Shown here piece by piece: positions 1 to 11,650 of a stretch of 64,000 bases of DNA (position 1 is its first letter; every line of letters begins with the position of its first letter). The DNA comes from Botryotinia globosa. Its lineage: Eukaryota > Ascomycota > Leotiomycetes > Helotiales > Sclerotiniaceae. The notes below the pieces were generated by a model that made no database searches, was not told where the DNA came from, and saw nothing but the letters and a program-made list of their open reading frames with translations. Location: contig RCSZ01000006.1 of assembly GCA_014898425.1 (NCBI GenBank), positions 1,736,001 to 1,800,000 of the forward strand. Reading direction: 5' to 3'. Position numbers and translations under genes: made by a program.

Positions 1-32
1 AACTGTTCACCTCAAAACAAAACTCCTTCAAC

Positions 33-477
33 ATGTCTGACAGTCTCCGCAAAGGTGTTGGCGAGCAAGTCTCCGAGAAGGTCACTCCCGACTCCCAAAA
101 ATCCACCACCACCAAGATTGGAGAGAACATCTCTGGAGGTGTCGATAAGGCTGCTGGTGCCGCTCAACCATGTATGTGATCTGCTTCAATTCTTCCTCTC
201 CAATTTCTTCTCGCACAAGATACTAACAATCTATCCTCACAGCCGATTCCAAGTCCACCACCCAAGAGCTCTCCGACAAGACCCGCTCCGGAGCAGATGA
301 TGCCCAAAGCGAAGGAAAGGGTATCCTTGGTTCCGTCACAGACACTGCCGGCGATGCTGCAAACACTGTCTCTGACACCCTCTCCAACGCTGGTACGTTA
401 ATATCCCACTGCATCCCCCAAACAATAACCAAAAGCTGACCTATCTAACAGCCTCTTCCCTCACTGGCAACAAATAA
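33..477 (+). CDS. HSP12: Hsp9/Hsp12-family small heat-shock/stress protein
   Basis: Three exons, 33-171, 243-392 and 452-477, give a 104-residue protein. The family consists of small, hydrophilic, intrinsically disordered stress proteins that associate with membranes and are induced by heat, osmotic stress and stationary phase. Seen here: start MSDSLRKGVGEQVSEKVTPD, then DSQKST, a GGVDKAAG segment and a second block DKTRSGADDAQSEGKG, the usual order in Hsp12/WH11-type proteins. There is no Cys, no hydrophobic core and no signal peptide. The introns (71 and 59 bp) start GTATGT and GTACGT and end CAG; both interrupt a codon after its first base. The upstream promoter is outside the window. It is convergent with PRP6. 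The family call is secure; the symbol follows the yeast family name. Confidence 0.9.
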
Positions 478-1087
478 ACTAATCTCTTTCGAATAATTTA
501 CATTGTTGCGAAGGAAGGCAGGACGATGAATGAATCGATGCATTGGTATTTCTTTTAGCGTGGGCATGAATGGGCTTTTTGCTTGCTACACATGATAGCT
601 TGCTTTTATGAATGTATGATATCCGGAAGGAAGGAAGGAATGGATGGAGGACTGGTAATAGTCTTTAGTGTTGGCGAATAGAAACACCTTCACACATATA
701 CACCTTTTCGTCTTTTGTCTTTTGTGAATATGTTGTGAATATGTTCGTGTAATTGGTTCCATATGCGGCTCTCTACCTGCCAAACACCCATCAAGTCTTT
801 CCGTTTGAGTCTCAACCTTCCTGTCCTCGTTGAGACGTCGACAACTAGACTATTCTATACATTGCCATCACTAATCCAGCACCCAATTCCTTTCGCGTGA
901 TCCAACTGTGCAATATATAACACCTATACAGCATGCTCCATTCAATCATCAACCAACGCAGCAAGCAAGTACTAATGTGAAATACTTATTTTTCTTCATA
1001 TCATATCATACATCCATTACTTCCTCGCTCTCATCTGATTGTATTCCCATTCCTATTCTCATTCTCATTCCCATCTATAACTCCCTC
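478..1087. other. Convergent 3' region between HSP12 and PRP6
   Basis: No convincing gene. It should hold both 3' untranslated regions. Short GGAAGGAAGGAA and pyrimidine-rich runs are the only structure noticed. Confidence 0.5.
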
Positions 1088-4069
1088 TCACTCTACTTTC
1101 TCCACGACCATCTTCAATATTTCCTCGATACCCTTCCCCGCATTCTTCGGATCCTTCGCTACCGCCTGCCAATACTCGCCGTGGCGAGGTTCGCTGAGTA
1201 TACATTTCTGTATCACATCTGCTCGTTTTTCCTATTCGAACATGTTAGTCTTGATCTACATCTCGAATGCAACTACGCCACCGAGCCGCCTATTCTCATT
1301 TTCACGTCTGGAACCAGAGAGGTTGACACTTACTTCAGTACCATGCTGCAACAGAAACTTGTAATACCAAGCCCACGTATCACCCAAATCACTATCTAGT
1401 AAAATAGCCTTCTCGAACCAATTCTGCGCCTTTTCCAATCTCCTCTCGCCCCAGAAGATACGAGCAATAGTGACGAAAAGAATTGGATCGTTATCAACTT
1501 TCTTAATAGCTTCCAATGCCCTTGGTTTCCTTTGTGTACGTGCTTCAAGATTCCAAATCGATTCTGTGTATAATAATCCACTGTTGGGTACCTCTTGGAG
1601 AGCTTTTGCCATCATGATTTTAGCCTGCGCAGTGTTGTTTGCGCGTCGTTCAACTCTCACGGATTCCGTCCATAATTCTGGCGATTTGGGGACTGCCAGC
1701 CGGGCTCTGTCGAGAACACTACGTGCTTTGACGACCATACCAGCTCGCTCTTCGAGTCGTGAATATAATAGCCAGAGCGGAACAGATTTTGGACATGCTT
1801 TTGTACCTGTACTGTAAGCTTCACGAGCTTGTGGCATTTTACCTTCGCCTTCGTAAATTTGGCCTTTCATCATCCATAATTTGGCTGCACCAGGGAAAAG
1901 ATTTAGTCCTTGATTGGCAAGATCCAGAGCTGCGTCAATATTGCCTAACTGTCTTTCGTATGCCACACTCTTTGTCCATACACGATCAGTTGGGGCTTCT
2001 TGTCGTGCCGTTTTGAGAAGTTCCCGTGCTTGTTCTGGTTGGTTGTTTTCTGCCTCTAGTTTCACAGCCGCCAGCCAAATCTCCTCGTTGTTTGGATTTT
2101 GGTTAAATGCTTTACCGAGGACTCTTCGTGCGTTATCGACTTCACCGGCTAGCCACTTCTCCTTTGCCAACATCATCCACAACACTTCACTAGTAGGGCG
2201 TGCTTCGACAGCCTTCTCGAGTAATTGCCACAAAGCTTCCTTGGTACCATGGTTCTTTTCTAGGTCTGCAGCTGCAAGCCAAAGCTTTGTGCTAGTAACA
2301 AATACTCGAAGTGCATAAGCATAAATAGCACGAGCAGTTTCATACTTTCCACGGTTGATGCTAGCTTTTGCATCCTCCATCCAAATGTCTTTTCGATCAT
2401 CATCTTCGTCCAGTCCCCATCCAAGAGTTTCACGAATGATGTTACCGCAAGTCAGAACTGCTCCCTCTTCCTCACACTTTTCTGCTTCAGTAATCCAGTC
2501 TTCTCTTTTTAGCATGGCAGACTCCTTTGCTAGAGCTTTAACAGCACGGTTCATGACATTTATTTTAGAAGCTGTACCCATTTGCTCACCAAGTCGGGCA
2601 GCAGCTATCCAAATTTCATGAGAAGTAGGTATAGCTTTGCGAGCCTTATTAAGGACCTTTTGAGCATTTTCGGATGTTTCTAATCTTGCAAGTGCTAACC
2701 ACAACTCGACTGAAAGAGGAATAATCTCGGTGGCTTTTGCAAGAAGTAGACGTGCATCACTGGGATCTTCCTCGAGGTTGACAGCTTCTTTCCAAAGATT
2801 CACAGATTGAGGAATGTGGTCTAACGCGTGCCTAATGACTCGTTTCTTGGCCCTGGGTTCTGATTCCAATTTCATCGACTCAACCCATAACCGCACTGAA
2901 CGATCATTATTCCTGATGGCATTTGCTGCAATGATCTTTGCGTTGTGGTTGTCGTTTAATCGAATGTTCTCCAGCCAGATATCCTCGCTCTTAGGACAAT
3001 ACTCACAACCACGTGCGATGATATTACGTGCCGCTACAGTTTTTCCTGCAAGCTCTTCGACACGAGCAGCTGCAATCCATCCTGGAGCATGCTTTGGATT
3101 TGTTTTGATAACAGACTCCAGCAGAGTTCGTACACGGACGATATCACCAACTTGGGTTTCTCCCTCGTTGATTTGGGATTTGGCTAAACTTGTAAGATAT
3201 CCTTTCGGGTCAATGTTGGTCGCACTTCCAGACATTGAGTCGGTGCCTTGAGATGCTTGATCAAGTTTTACTTTGAGTACTTTATCTCTCGCTGCTCCAA
3301 TATCCGCAAAATTGGTCATAGTTCCATCAGTTCCATCTCCTCCTGCACTTTCTCCCCCATCATCCATTACAGTGGTTCCCAACTCTGTCGTGTCCCGAGC
3401 TCCAGCAATAACACTATCAGGGACTGCATAGAACCTCTTTCTCAATTCTTGCTTGCTTCTTCGATTTTTGCCAGTCAAATCGCCCACTTCCGGTAAGTTT
3501 GCCCAATCTTCATCACTGACTGTTCCTAATGCTCGTTTCAGGTCCGCGAATTGCTGTTGAATTTTGGGATTATTGCGTTCGTATTCTTCCCTTTCTGCTT
3601 TTTCTCGTGCTTCCCTGTAGGTAAACTCGTCGGTAATCTGCTCATCTATTTTCATATGATAAACCAAATGCATTGGAGGACGGGGACTTGTAATAAATTG
3701 GGAGACAAACCTTCTTATTTTCCGCCTTCTATCCATCTTCTCATCCACTTCCTGGTAGATCCTATCTGCTTCATCATCGTCCTTGTCATAAACGCCACCT
3801 GAAAATAACCCAACTTCATTGTCCGGATCCTGGAAGCGCTCATCGTCCTCATCATCATCTTTTTTTTCTGTAGCTCCGTATGCTGTAGGAGCTGCTTGAC
3901 CAAGTTGAGCAGCGCGCTTTGCAAGAGCCTCTTTGATTTGATCTTCACTTGGTCCCTCTCGCGCAGGACCTAAATCAGATCGTGTTGTAAATCCTGTCGC
4001 TCCTCGACCTAAACCAGCGACATAATTCTCTGGCGCCTTTTGACTAAGGAAATCGCGTCGACCAGACAT
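1088..4069 (-). CDS. PRP6: Pre-mRNA splicing factor PRP6 (U4/U6.U5 tri-snRNP)
   Basis: Exons on the minus strand are 3711-4069, 1334-3614 and 1088-1231, giving 927 residues. PRP6/Prp1 bridges U5 and U4/U6 snRNPs in the nucleus. Seen: start MSGRRDFLSQKAPENYVAGL and RGATGFTTRSDLGP (PRP1 N-terminal domain), an acidic DDDEDDERFQDPDN segment, KNPKIQQQF-like text (NNPKIQQQFADLKRAL), then a long array of HAT/TPR-type helical repeats (PTSHEIWIAAARLGE, CPKSEDIWLENIR and others) to the C-terminus. The first intron (96 bp) is a multiple of three with no stop, so an unspliced reading adds 32 residues; removing it restores the conserved RRREAREKAE. The last intron (102 bp) also has to be removed to reach the conserved tail EPRHGEYWQAVAKDPKNA; otherwise the frame ends early. 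Confidence 0.95.
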
Positions 4070-7000
4070 AATTGCGAACGTTATTGTATTGAAAATTCAA
4101 GGTTCAAAGCATTGAAATACGGAAACCTCGAGAAAAGATGCAAGGCTGAGAGTAAATAAACATATCAATCCCCGACAGCCTAGCGATTGAGTAGCAGCCG
4201 TTTTGAAGTATTTATGTAATCATTAGGGATCCACCGACGCACGGTCCATATGGCTCGTAACTTCACTCGAGCTTCGGTAGATTCAGACCTCGCTTGGTAT
4301 TTTCTTTGCCTCTTCCCTCTAGTTGAAGAGCAACCGGAACAACCCTCTATTGGTTCTGTTTGAGTATAAGAGTCTAGTAAGAGTCTAGTAATAGAAGACG
4401 TAGCGCCGACTCTCTCCTTCGGGAATGTTCTCTAATATTGAAGATCTACGCAGTCTTTTATCTTGGCTTTGGGAAGTCTCCTTGGATCATTGGGAACCGC
4501 AGTCAAAGACATTGATTGTCACATATATTCATCTCAAAGTTATTATACTCATGGCTTCAAAGCACATAAGACTGACGCTTGATACTTCATAGGTGGTATC
4601 CTAGGTTTTCGTTTTTGTGTAAAAGTTTGGTTCATATAAGCTAGTTATATCCCACTAGATCCTCCTGACCTCTTGCAAACTTGAATGAACATAAGTTAGG
4701 ATACTAACGCAGCCTCCTGTTTATTAAGTTCGAAAATTAGCCTATTAGCATTTCATCTCTAATTCCATTTTCTACAAGTGTACAAGGGTTTTCAGTGGAA
4801 CTATTACGCTTCACTTTCTAAATCCCGCAACCCACAGTCAAACACTACCTCGCTGCACATATTACTATGTGTATTGTACATACAAATTTGATAAAGCTTA
4901 AGTAAGACCCTTGAACAAACAAACCTTCAGATTGGACTTGGGTTGGGGATTGGCAAAGGCATCGGAAGTAGCGATCATCTTCGCTCAACCAAACCTCTCC
5001 GTTGTATGGTGCGGAATTCTAGAATTGCTTTCACGAGTACAAGACTCGGTTGGATGTACAGTACAACCCGTGATCTCAAAAGTCTAAGACATCATGTTTC
5101 TACATGGTTTCCTACCTTGCTAATGTTCCCAATAGTAGTGAGAGCCTGCATAGCACGAACGAGTCGCCTGGGCCATAATTCTTACATCATGGAACGAAGC
5201 CTTTGAATTTCCAAATTTCTACGCCATCGATTGTGTTTTGGAATTCTCATCGCAACTATAGAAGCTCAATTATGGCTTGGTGTGTCTCGGTAGATTCTCT
5301 GTATAAGTGGCAAATCGAGGATACTATGATTTTTGTCTCCTTAAATCGAATCGAATATTCCTTATGAAATCTTAAATAACACACCCAACATATAGCTTTT
5401 CCTATAAATTCATAAAAAGATGAAGAGTCTGGCGTATACCGCGCGGATGCTTGCTTAAATTTCGTACCGTTGAACTTGTTTGGATCGTTTGCCCTACCCA
5501 AGACCCAAATGAGCAAACTGAGCATCGTGAGCTTCCCTTAACAAGCCCTTCGCTACCGCTGCTTTATGTTTTTCAGAAAGTAAAACCGTTGGAACAAACA
5601 CACTTTGTGGTCTAGTTGTCTAATTCACCGCTCGAGTCCAAATAGAATTCACAATTCAAGCTGACAGTTGCCACAAAATGCAGACAGCCATTCGCCACCC
5701 TTCGTATAATTATGAAACACCCGGCATAATTTACGAGACCACAGTCAGCGCTAGATGATTTTGAGAAATCCAATCATTCTGCTTAAGTGGTCGCATGGAT
5801 CAAAGCAAAGAATACGCAGTCGCAAACACTGGAGCAAGTGAGAGGTCGCATAGACTAGAAAACTAGCAAATTAGCAAATGGTACGAGGTCGCATAGACCA
5901 AAACAAATGACCGCTTGGAATAGTTGTTCACCAATACCACCAATTCGAACGTATGTAAAACTCCTTCCTTCCGAATATGACAGTTAGACTACCACTTTTT
6001 TTTGCCTTGTTTTATCTTCGTAAGTACTCTCTCTTGAAAACTGATATCAAGACTCTTCTATAATTTTGAGCGTCATAAAAGCGTGGTAGTTAGTCTCTGT
6101 TGTATATTCTGAGAAGAATTGAATTTTGAGATTGCCAATTTCTGCTTGTGAAGGGGTGGGATAGCATCGGAAGCTTACTGCATAAATCACACTCGCGCCC
6201 CATCTCTGCCTTTTATCTACAAAGTCTCTACCTGATATAATAATCAGTAGAATTAGACCCTCATGACCGAGATATCAACTTGTTTTCATTTTGCATAGAA
6301 ATACCTCGATAACATCAGCTGATCAATCATAGATGCAGATGGTTTTTCCTTGCTCAACCACACTATTTGAAATACACGAACACATTTGTTTCTATATTTG
6401 AGGTCCGAATCTCACACTCGTGTAATAAGTATTACCTGCCCAGTGTCCCAATAATTCAGACGAGATACCCTCGATCTCGTTTCCTGGTCTGCACGAGCTA
6501 GATCACAGGGATCTCAATTTCTTTGAAAAAAAGAGAAAAGTCTTGTTGATATTTATTACATTGCTTCGTGATTTAAAAGGATGTTGCTGGTATTAACTTG
6601 GTCGATAAGTGTAAAGTATTTTGGTCTATTGTGGTTGTATTCGTTCTTGATCATTATTATCTATGGGAAGCTAGTACTTGATATAGGGAAGCGCTAGCGC
6701 GACACTAGCTAATACAGTGCCATCTTTGACATGATCAATATCCAGACAGATATCTTCCACAGCATTGCTATTGATACGGTGGTCTCTTTTGCTGTAATCT
6801 ATCTGGTTTTTGAGATATCCCATATTTACATAAAACCTATATGTTCGTTTTTCGCTTATTTCTGGAATATTCGAGGTTACAAGACTTGCTCTAAAAAGGG
6901 CTCATTTGCATTTCTCGTCAGACTACAAAGAAAGCCCCAGGTCTGGTTCTAGTACGGGATTTTGTTTTGCACAGTTTCCTCTCGTAATTGAGATATGGTG

Positions 7001-7284
7001 AAATTGGTAAGGATATTCGATTATTCGTTAGGGCAGCCGTTTTCTTGGCTGTAGATTTTCATGGGACAATCTCATATTTTGCAACATTCAAAACCATAAG
7101 TTTATGTGATAGATACATGTATATTCTGGAAGTATTACTACTAATACTTACATGATAGAGCGGCGAATCTTGCTATTTAAAGAGAAGAGATGATGTTATT
7201 GTGATGGAACAGTTTTTAGAACGAGGTCCCATCTCCTCTCCCACTTCCCCAAAATCTCTACACCATCCACTACAGCTATACGTC
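4070..7284. other. 3.2-kb region without a supportable gene
   Basis: The first few hundred bases form the PRP6 promoter. A direct repeat of GAGTCTAGTAA lies near 4370-4392. The longest open frames (about 4943-5206 plus and 5256-5525 minus) show no family resemblance and no coherent exon structure. A tRNA A-box-like string at about 5607 lacks the rest of a tRNA. Confidence 0.5.
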
Positions 7285-7950
7285 TCATAGATGCCTCCAG
7301 TAGATCTTCTCGTTGGCCTTGGCAGCCGCCACTAGCTCTGGCATCAAGTTTCTGTCTTCCCATTCTGCGATCATCCTATCCTTGTATCCCCAGAGCGGAT
7401 AAGTGGATTTCCCAGAAGTCTTGAAATCAGCAAAGTAAGCGAGGTCGCAAGCCTCAGCTAATTCCTTTGCTTTCTCATACAATCTAACATCAACTTTGGA
7501 AATCAAATCCAGTGCGGTTAATGCATCCTCCTCCTCAATGGCGGCGCTTCCTCCATATGCCGCCTCTACACTGTCAATTCTGGCTTTAACCTCTCGAATC
7601 GTTCCCAGCCATTCTTTGAATACCGGTGGAAATGTGTCCGGCATGAGAAGACTAAAAATCCATCCAAGGGCTTCCAACGTATGCTGTACTTTAAATTCCT
7701 CATCAAAACTTTCGTCCATGCTCTACAAAGGTTTGGCGTCGTCCTTAGAGATTCCGAACGTAGCGTCGAAGATGATTTCCAACTGCGGGTATTTATCGGC
7801 TTGGCGGAGTGAGTCTGGTAAGAAAACTTTAAAGGTCTGTCTGCGTTCCATATCCATAGTATCTAGTTGCGACTGCTGTTTCCTAAGTGCAGTTCCCTTC
7901 TCCTTCACCATTCTGAAATACATTGATCTCAACCTAATCAACTCTAGCAT
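7285..7950 (-). pseudogene. Unrecognised gene interrupted by one in-frame TAG
   Basis: Two minus-strand open frames, 7723-7950 (75 residues) and 7285-7719 (144 residues), are in the same frame and separated only by a TAG and one sense codon. Read through, they form one roughly 220-residue helical product. The first half looks like a coiled coil (EKGTALRKQQSQLDTMDMER), and the frame stays open upstream to about 8027 without another Met. The second half contains WLGTIREVKARIDSVEAAYG and ends EKIYWRHL. A splice acceptor TTTGTAG coincides with the stop, but no well-placed donor was seen. No family recognised. A MITE lies 166 bp upstream of the first Met. Either a decayed gene or a missed intron. 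Confidence 0.4.
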
Positions 7951-8115
7951 ATTTACTCGATCCGTTAAAAGACGTTTTTCGTCGAGCTCCTTCTGGATTT
8001 GTAAATCATGTTCATTGACTCGTCATCATAAATGTCGTGTTTGAAAATGTGATCATTGGCGAAGTTATATTTTGATACATTGGCGTCGTTGACAGTAGAA
8101 TAAGCTAACGACTAA

Positions 8116-8504
8116 GGGCCCGTTCGGATCGTTTTTTTAATTTGTTGCCAAAATGAGTTTAGTAGATTTGTTAACTAATAATTTAATCTATACTTTGTAT
8201 ATTTTATTGATATTGAATTTTAAATTAATAAACTTACAAAATATAAAGTAACATATATTAATAAAATACTAATCAAAACTTTATTACAGATTTGATAAAG
8301 TTATTATATAAATTTTCAAATATATTCATTAATATAATATAGATTTTTGTAATTCAATATTAACATTCAATAAATTTATATTCAAAATATATATATTAAC
8401 ATTAAATTCAAAATAATTTTATAGACTATATTAGTATTCGATAAATATCTATTTAGACTACATTTATTATCTACATCGCCTAAAAAATCGATCCGAACGG
8501 GCCC
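8116..8504. mobile_element. MITE, copy 1 (PIF/Harbinger-like)
   Basis: A 389-bp AT-rich element with terminal inverted repeats: left end GGGCCCGTTCGGATCG, right end CGATCCGAACGGGCCC. It is flanked on both sides by TAA (8113-8115 and 8505-8507), a 3-bp target duplication of the TWA type used by PIF/Harbinger elements. It has no coding capacity. A diverged relative at 54459-54826 shares the internal text after the left end (TGCCAAAATGAGTTTAGTAG). Superfamily assignment is inference from the target duplication and length. Confidence 0.85.
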
Positions 8505-8507
8505 TAA

Positions 8508-9091
8508 ATTATGAGAAACTTGAAACTTATTTGTAGTAGAAGGGTCGATCTGGAGACCGTAGTATCCATAACTACATAGTGTTGGAATAATGATGATGTT
8601 TTGTTTGTACGGCTTCCGACTTCAAGGATAACCAGCTGGGTACCTATTCAGGCCAGTGGCCTAATAATTAAGGCATAAATATGATCTGTCATATTTGAAT
8701 TCACACTTGCAGAGCCGAATATTGATAAAAATTTTGTTAAATCGTTATTGAATTTATATGTATATCCATCAGAACACGTCTCCACAGCTCTCATAATGTA
8801 TGGAGGAGTTAGCCGCCCCCCCCCCTGCCAACGCATACTCTTCGACTTGAAGAATTCAGCGTGACAGGGGCAACTTCGCCAGTGGTAACATCAAACAGCT
8901 GATGGCATGATAGTTAGTAACTTCACGGAGATGGGCCTCCTCATTTGGTTGATGCTGCGTATTCTGTGACCACAATTGATGTATACTTAAATTTGATATC
9001 ATTGCGGCCAACTCCAATCCGCCGGGCGCATGTTTGCGACCAAGTCGACATATATCATACATTCCTTCATTTCTGCCACCCTTCAAATACC
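8508..9091. other. Intergenic region after MITE copy 1
   Basis: No supportable gene. Contains a run of ten C at about 8816-8825. It includes the presumed 3' untranslated region of the bS18m gene. Confidence 0.4.
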
Positions 9092-9891
9092 CTACACCAA
9101 TGTACCTCGTTTGTAATTATCGTTCATCTCATCCTTCTCCCTCGCTTTGTAAAGGACTTCTGGATGTCTATGCACACTCGGCATCATACCCAAACCAATA
9201 GACCTCCTAATTGCCTTTGCAATCTTTCTCTGATTAACTGGTCTTAATCCTGTTTGCTTACTTCCTCTAATCCTTCCCATCGGTGTTACATATTCTGACA
9301 TGATTGAAAAATTCTACAAAATCCATTAGTCATACTCAAGCTTCTCTCGACATCGCCCTATCATTCTACTCTCACAATCCACAAAAGAAAAACTAACCTT
9401 GTAACTCCCCGTAGCTATAGGATCAAAAGCAACCACATCAAAAACATCCCTTGTAACCTTTCCCCTCTTTTTCCATTTCGCCATTTCTATACCGCTCAAA
9501 TCATGCGGCGCATACACATCTCCAGCTCTCCACCTTCTATGTATTTGTTTCGTCAGAGCTGATTTCGAAACATTATCTTCGTATTCCTGAGCCGCAGTTT
9601 GCTGCACCCTAGAATTGGCTGCTAATGCCATGCGTCGCTCGAAGCCCTTCTCTTGAGCTTTGTTCACAAGAGATATCAGACTATCAAAGCCTCTCATTTC
9701 TGAGGGGGGGCTGTCGGATCTTGGAGGAAGTTCTACGGGGAGCATTAGCAACTGGCTTCATGGTCGAAAGATGGTTGAATTATAATTGACATACCTGCAG
9801 CCAAAATTCTACTGGTTGAAAATCGCATTCCGAGGAACGGCGATGAGACCGCATTGCGCGCGGCGTTTAAACATTGTAGTCGAGGAGGCAT
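9092..9891 (-). CDS. RSM18: Mitochondrial small-subunit ribosomal protein bS18m (Rsm18)
   Basis: Exons 9795-9891, 9398-9732 and 9092-9313 give 217 residues. It is a structural protein of the mitochondrial ribosome small subunit. The diagnostic block in exon 3 is NFSIMSEYVTPMGRIRGSK followed by TGLRPVNQRKIAKAIRRSIG and GMMPSVHRHPEVL, the S18 signature. The N-terminus (MPPRLQCLNAARNA, then GMRFSTSRILAAG) is a basic mitochondrial targeting sequence. Introns of 62 and 84 bp have donors GTATGT and GTTAGT; removing them keeps frame exactly. A C-terminal extension of about 20 charged residues follows the S18 core. It shares a short divergent promoter with IMP3. Confidence 0.92.
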
Positions 9892-10110
9892 GATTGCTAT
9901 ACTTGAACGATTCAATATCAAAATCACTTGGTGTTGCTCGATACCAAAATCTTGAAGTCCAAAGCGGGCCGAAACCCCGCATCGGACGTGGTTATTCCGA
10001 TGACCCGCAAAAATTAATTTTGATATCTACAATGGAATGATGATAGACATCAAACATTTGCGCCAGACATAACATCTTTCACATTTTTCAATTGAACTCA
10101 ATTTCACAAA
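9892..10110. promoter_or_regulatory. Shared divergent promoter of bS18m and IMP3
   Basis: Only 219 bp separate the two start codons, which point away from each other, so this segment must hold both promoters. No TATA box was noticed. The arrangement links two genes of ribosome production (mitochondrial and cytosolic), which may be co-regulated; that is inference. Confidence 0.6.
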
Positions 10111-10729
10111 ATGGTTCGTAAACTTAAGCATCATGAGCAGAAGCTCCTCCGGAAAGTCGACTTCACGACCTACGCATCAGATAACAATCATCGAGATGCG
10201 GCTGTGATACGAAGATATGCGATTCACAAACCTGGGGATTATCAAAAATACAATAGACTTTGCGGTGTAAGTTTATAGTTCTCATGAAAGAAACCATAAG
10301 ATACTAATATACATACGTACATAGTCCCTCCGTCAACTCGCCCACAAACTCACACTCCTACCTCCCGACTCTCCAGTTCGTCTAAAGCATGAACAGCTCC
10401 TCCTCTCTAAACTTCACGATATGGGAATTCTTCCCTCCACCGCTTCCACTTCCAAACTTTCCTCGGTTGAATCGCACGTCACTGTTTCCGCATTCTGTCG
10501 AAGACGCTTACCAGTTGTAATGACAAGATTAAGAATGGCAGAGACAGTGCAGGCTGCAAATAAGATTATTGAGCAAGGACACGTTAGAGTGGGTACGGAA
10601 ACTATCACAGACACCGCATTTTTAGTTACGAGAAGCATGGAAGATTTCGTTACTTGGGTGGATGGTTCGAAGATTAAGAGAAATATCTTGAAATACAGAG
10701 AGAAATTGGATGATTTCGATTTGCTGTAG
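10111..10729 (+). CDS. IMP3: U3 small nucleolar ribonucleoprotein IMP3
   Basis: Exons 10111-10266 and 10325-10729 give 186 residues, close to yeast Imp3 (183). It acts in the nucleolus in the SSU processome, helping pair U3 snoRNA with pre-rRNA. Seen: start [18 protein letters not shown], the segment [19 protein letters not shown] just before the 58-bp intron, then SLRQLAHKL and an S4-type RNA-binding domain, [20 protein letters not shown] with GHVRVG, ending [17 protein letters not shown]. All are standard for the family. Confidence 0.95.
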
Positions 10730-11650
10730 AGGATCGGAGATGGAGGCCATGCATGGTTGGAGTCTTGGACGCGGGAAAATTTACTTTGCTTGGAGTTTGG
10801 GGGTTCTTGGATTTTTTGAGATGGATACCTTGAGAAGATCCATGGACTAAATAAGATGTAAAGTATGATAAGAAACTAATGATTTCGATGTTCCCAAATT
10901 TCTGAAGATTGGGTGTGGGTTAGCTTGATTATCAAAATCGTGCAAAGAGAGATGAAAGCAAGACCACGATGGAAAGTCTTGACATTATAGAATATGGAGG
11001 ATGAGTGGGCCCATGCCTGGGTTTACATTAAATCACGGTATAACTAAGGCTATAAAAGAGCGTCTTCATTGGATTCGCCAAATTTATGAGTTGCGTTTTT
11101 GTTGGAGAGAACTCATTTCCCACAACCTTGATTGACACTGTTTTGGGCAGAATACTAGGTAGTTATCCTAGTTTTATGGTCAAGGCTCACCAAAAAGCAG
11201 TCTTTTTCTATCAAATACAATTGCAAGCACGTTTCAGAGCATACATTTTTATTATCTGATATCATTTCATAATTTCTGTCAATCCTTCTCACTTGCATGT
11301 ATGAGGAAACTTTTCTATTGACATTGTAGAGCCATAATGGCAAGTGCTATCTATCTATCATTACATTCGAAGCATTTAGCTTTTCTAACATACGCTCAAA
11401 CAAGAGCAAGTTTTGAAAAACACGTCCTTTCCCCATAAAGAAGTCATGAGTATTTGAAATTCTTGCGCTTGTTTGCCTTCAATACACTAAAGCTTGCCAC
11501 AGTCCATGCGAAGTGATCTCTCAAATATACACGCACTGCGGATCACCTATATTTGTTTTGATACAAGCTTTCTGATCAAAAAACCCAGCACCACCACTTG
11601 CAAAACTGTGAATCTGATTCTCATTCACATGACGAAGAGAAGTCGGCATA
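10730..11650. other. Convergent intergenic region
   Basis: No gene supported. Holds the 3' ends of IMP3 and of the secreted repeat protein. One open frame (11155-11343 minus) has no recognisable features. Confidence 0.45.

Noticed and set aside
908..1399. 163-residue plus-strand frame
   Set aside because: Opposite-strand shadow over the last exon and intron of PRP6.
4943..5206. 87-residue plus-strand frame upstream of 5.2 kb
   Set aside because: No homology, and composition unlike the real genes in the window.
5600..5645. tRNA A-box-like TGGTCTAGTTG and a CGAGTCC-like string
   Set aside because: The two strings are too close together, and no acceptor or anticodon stems could be drawn.
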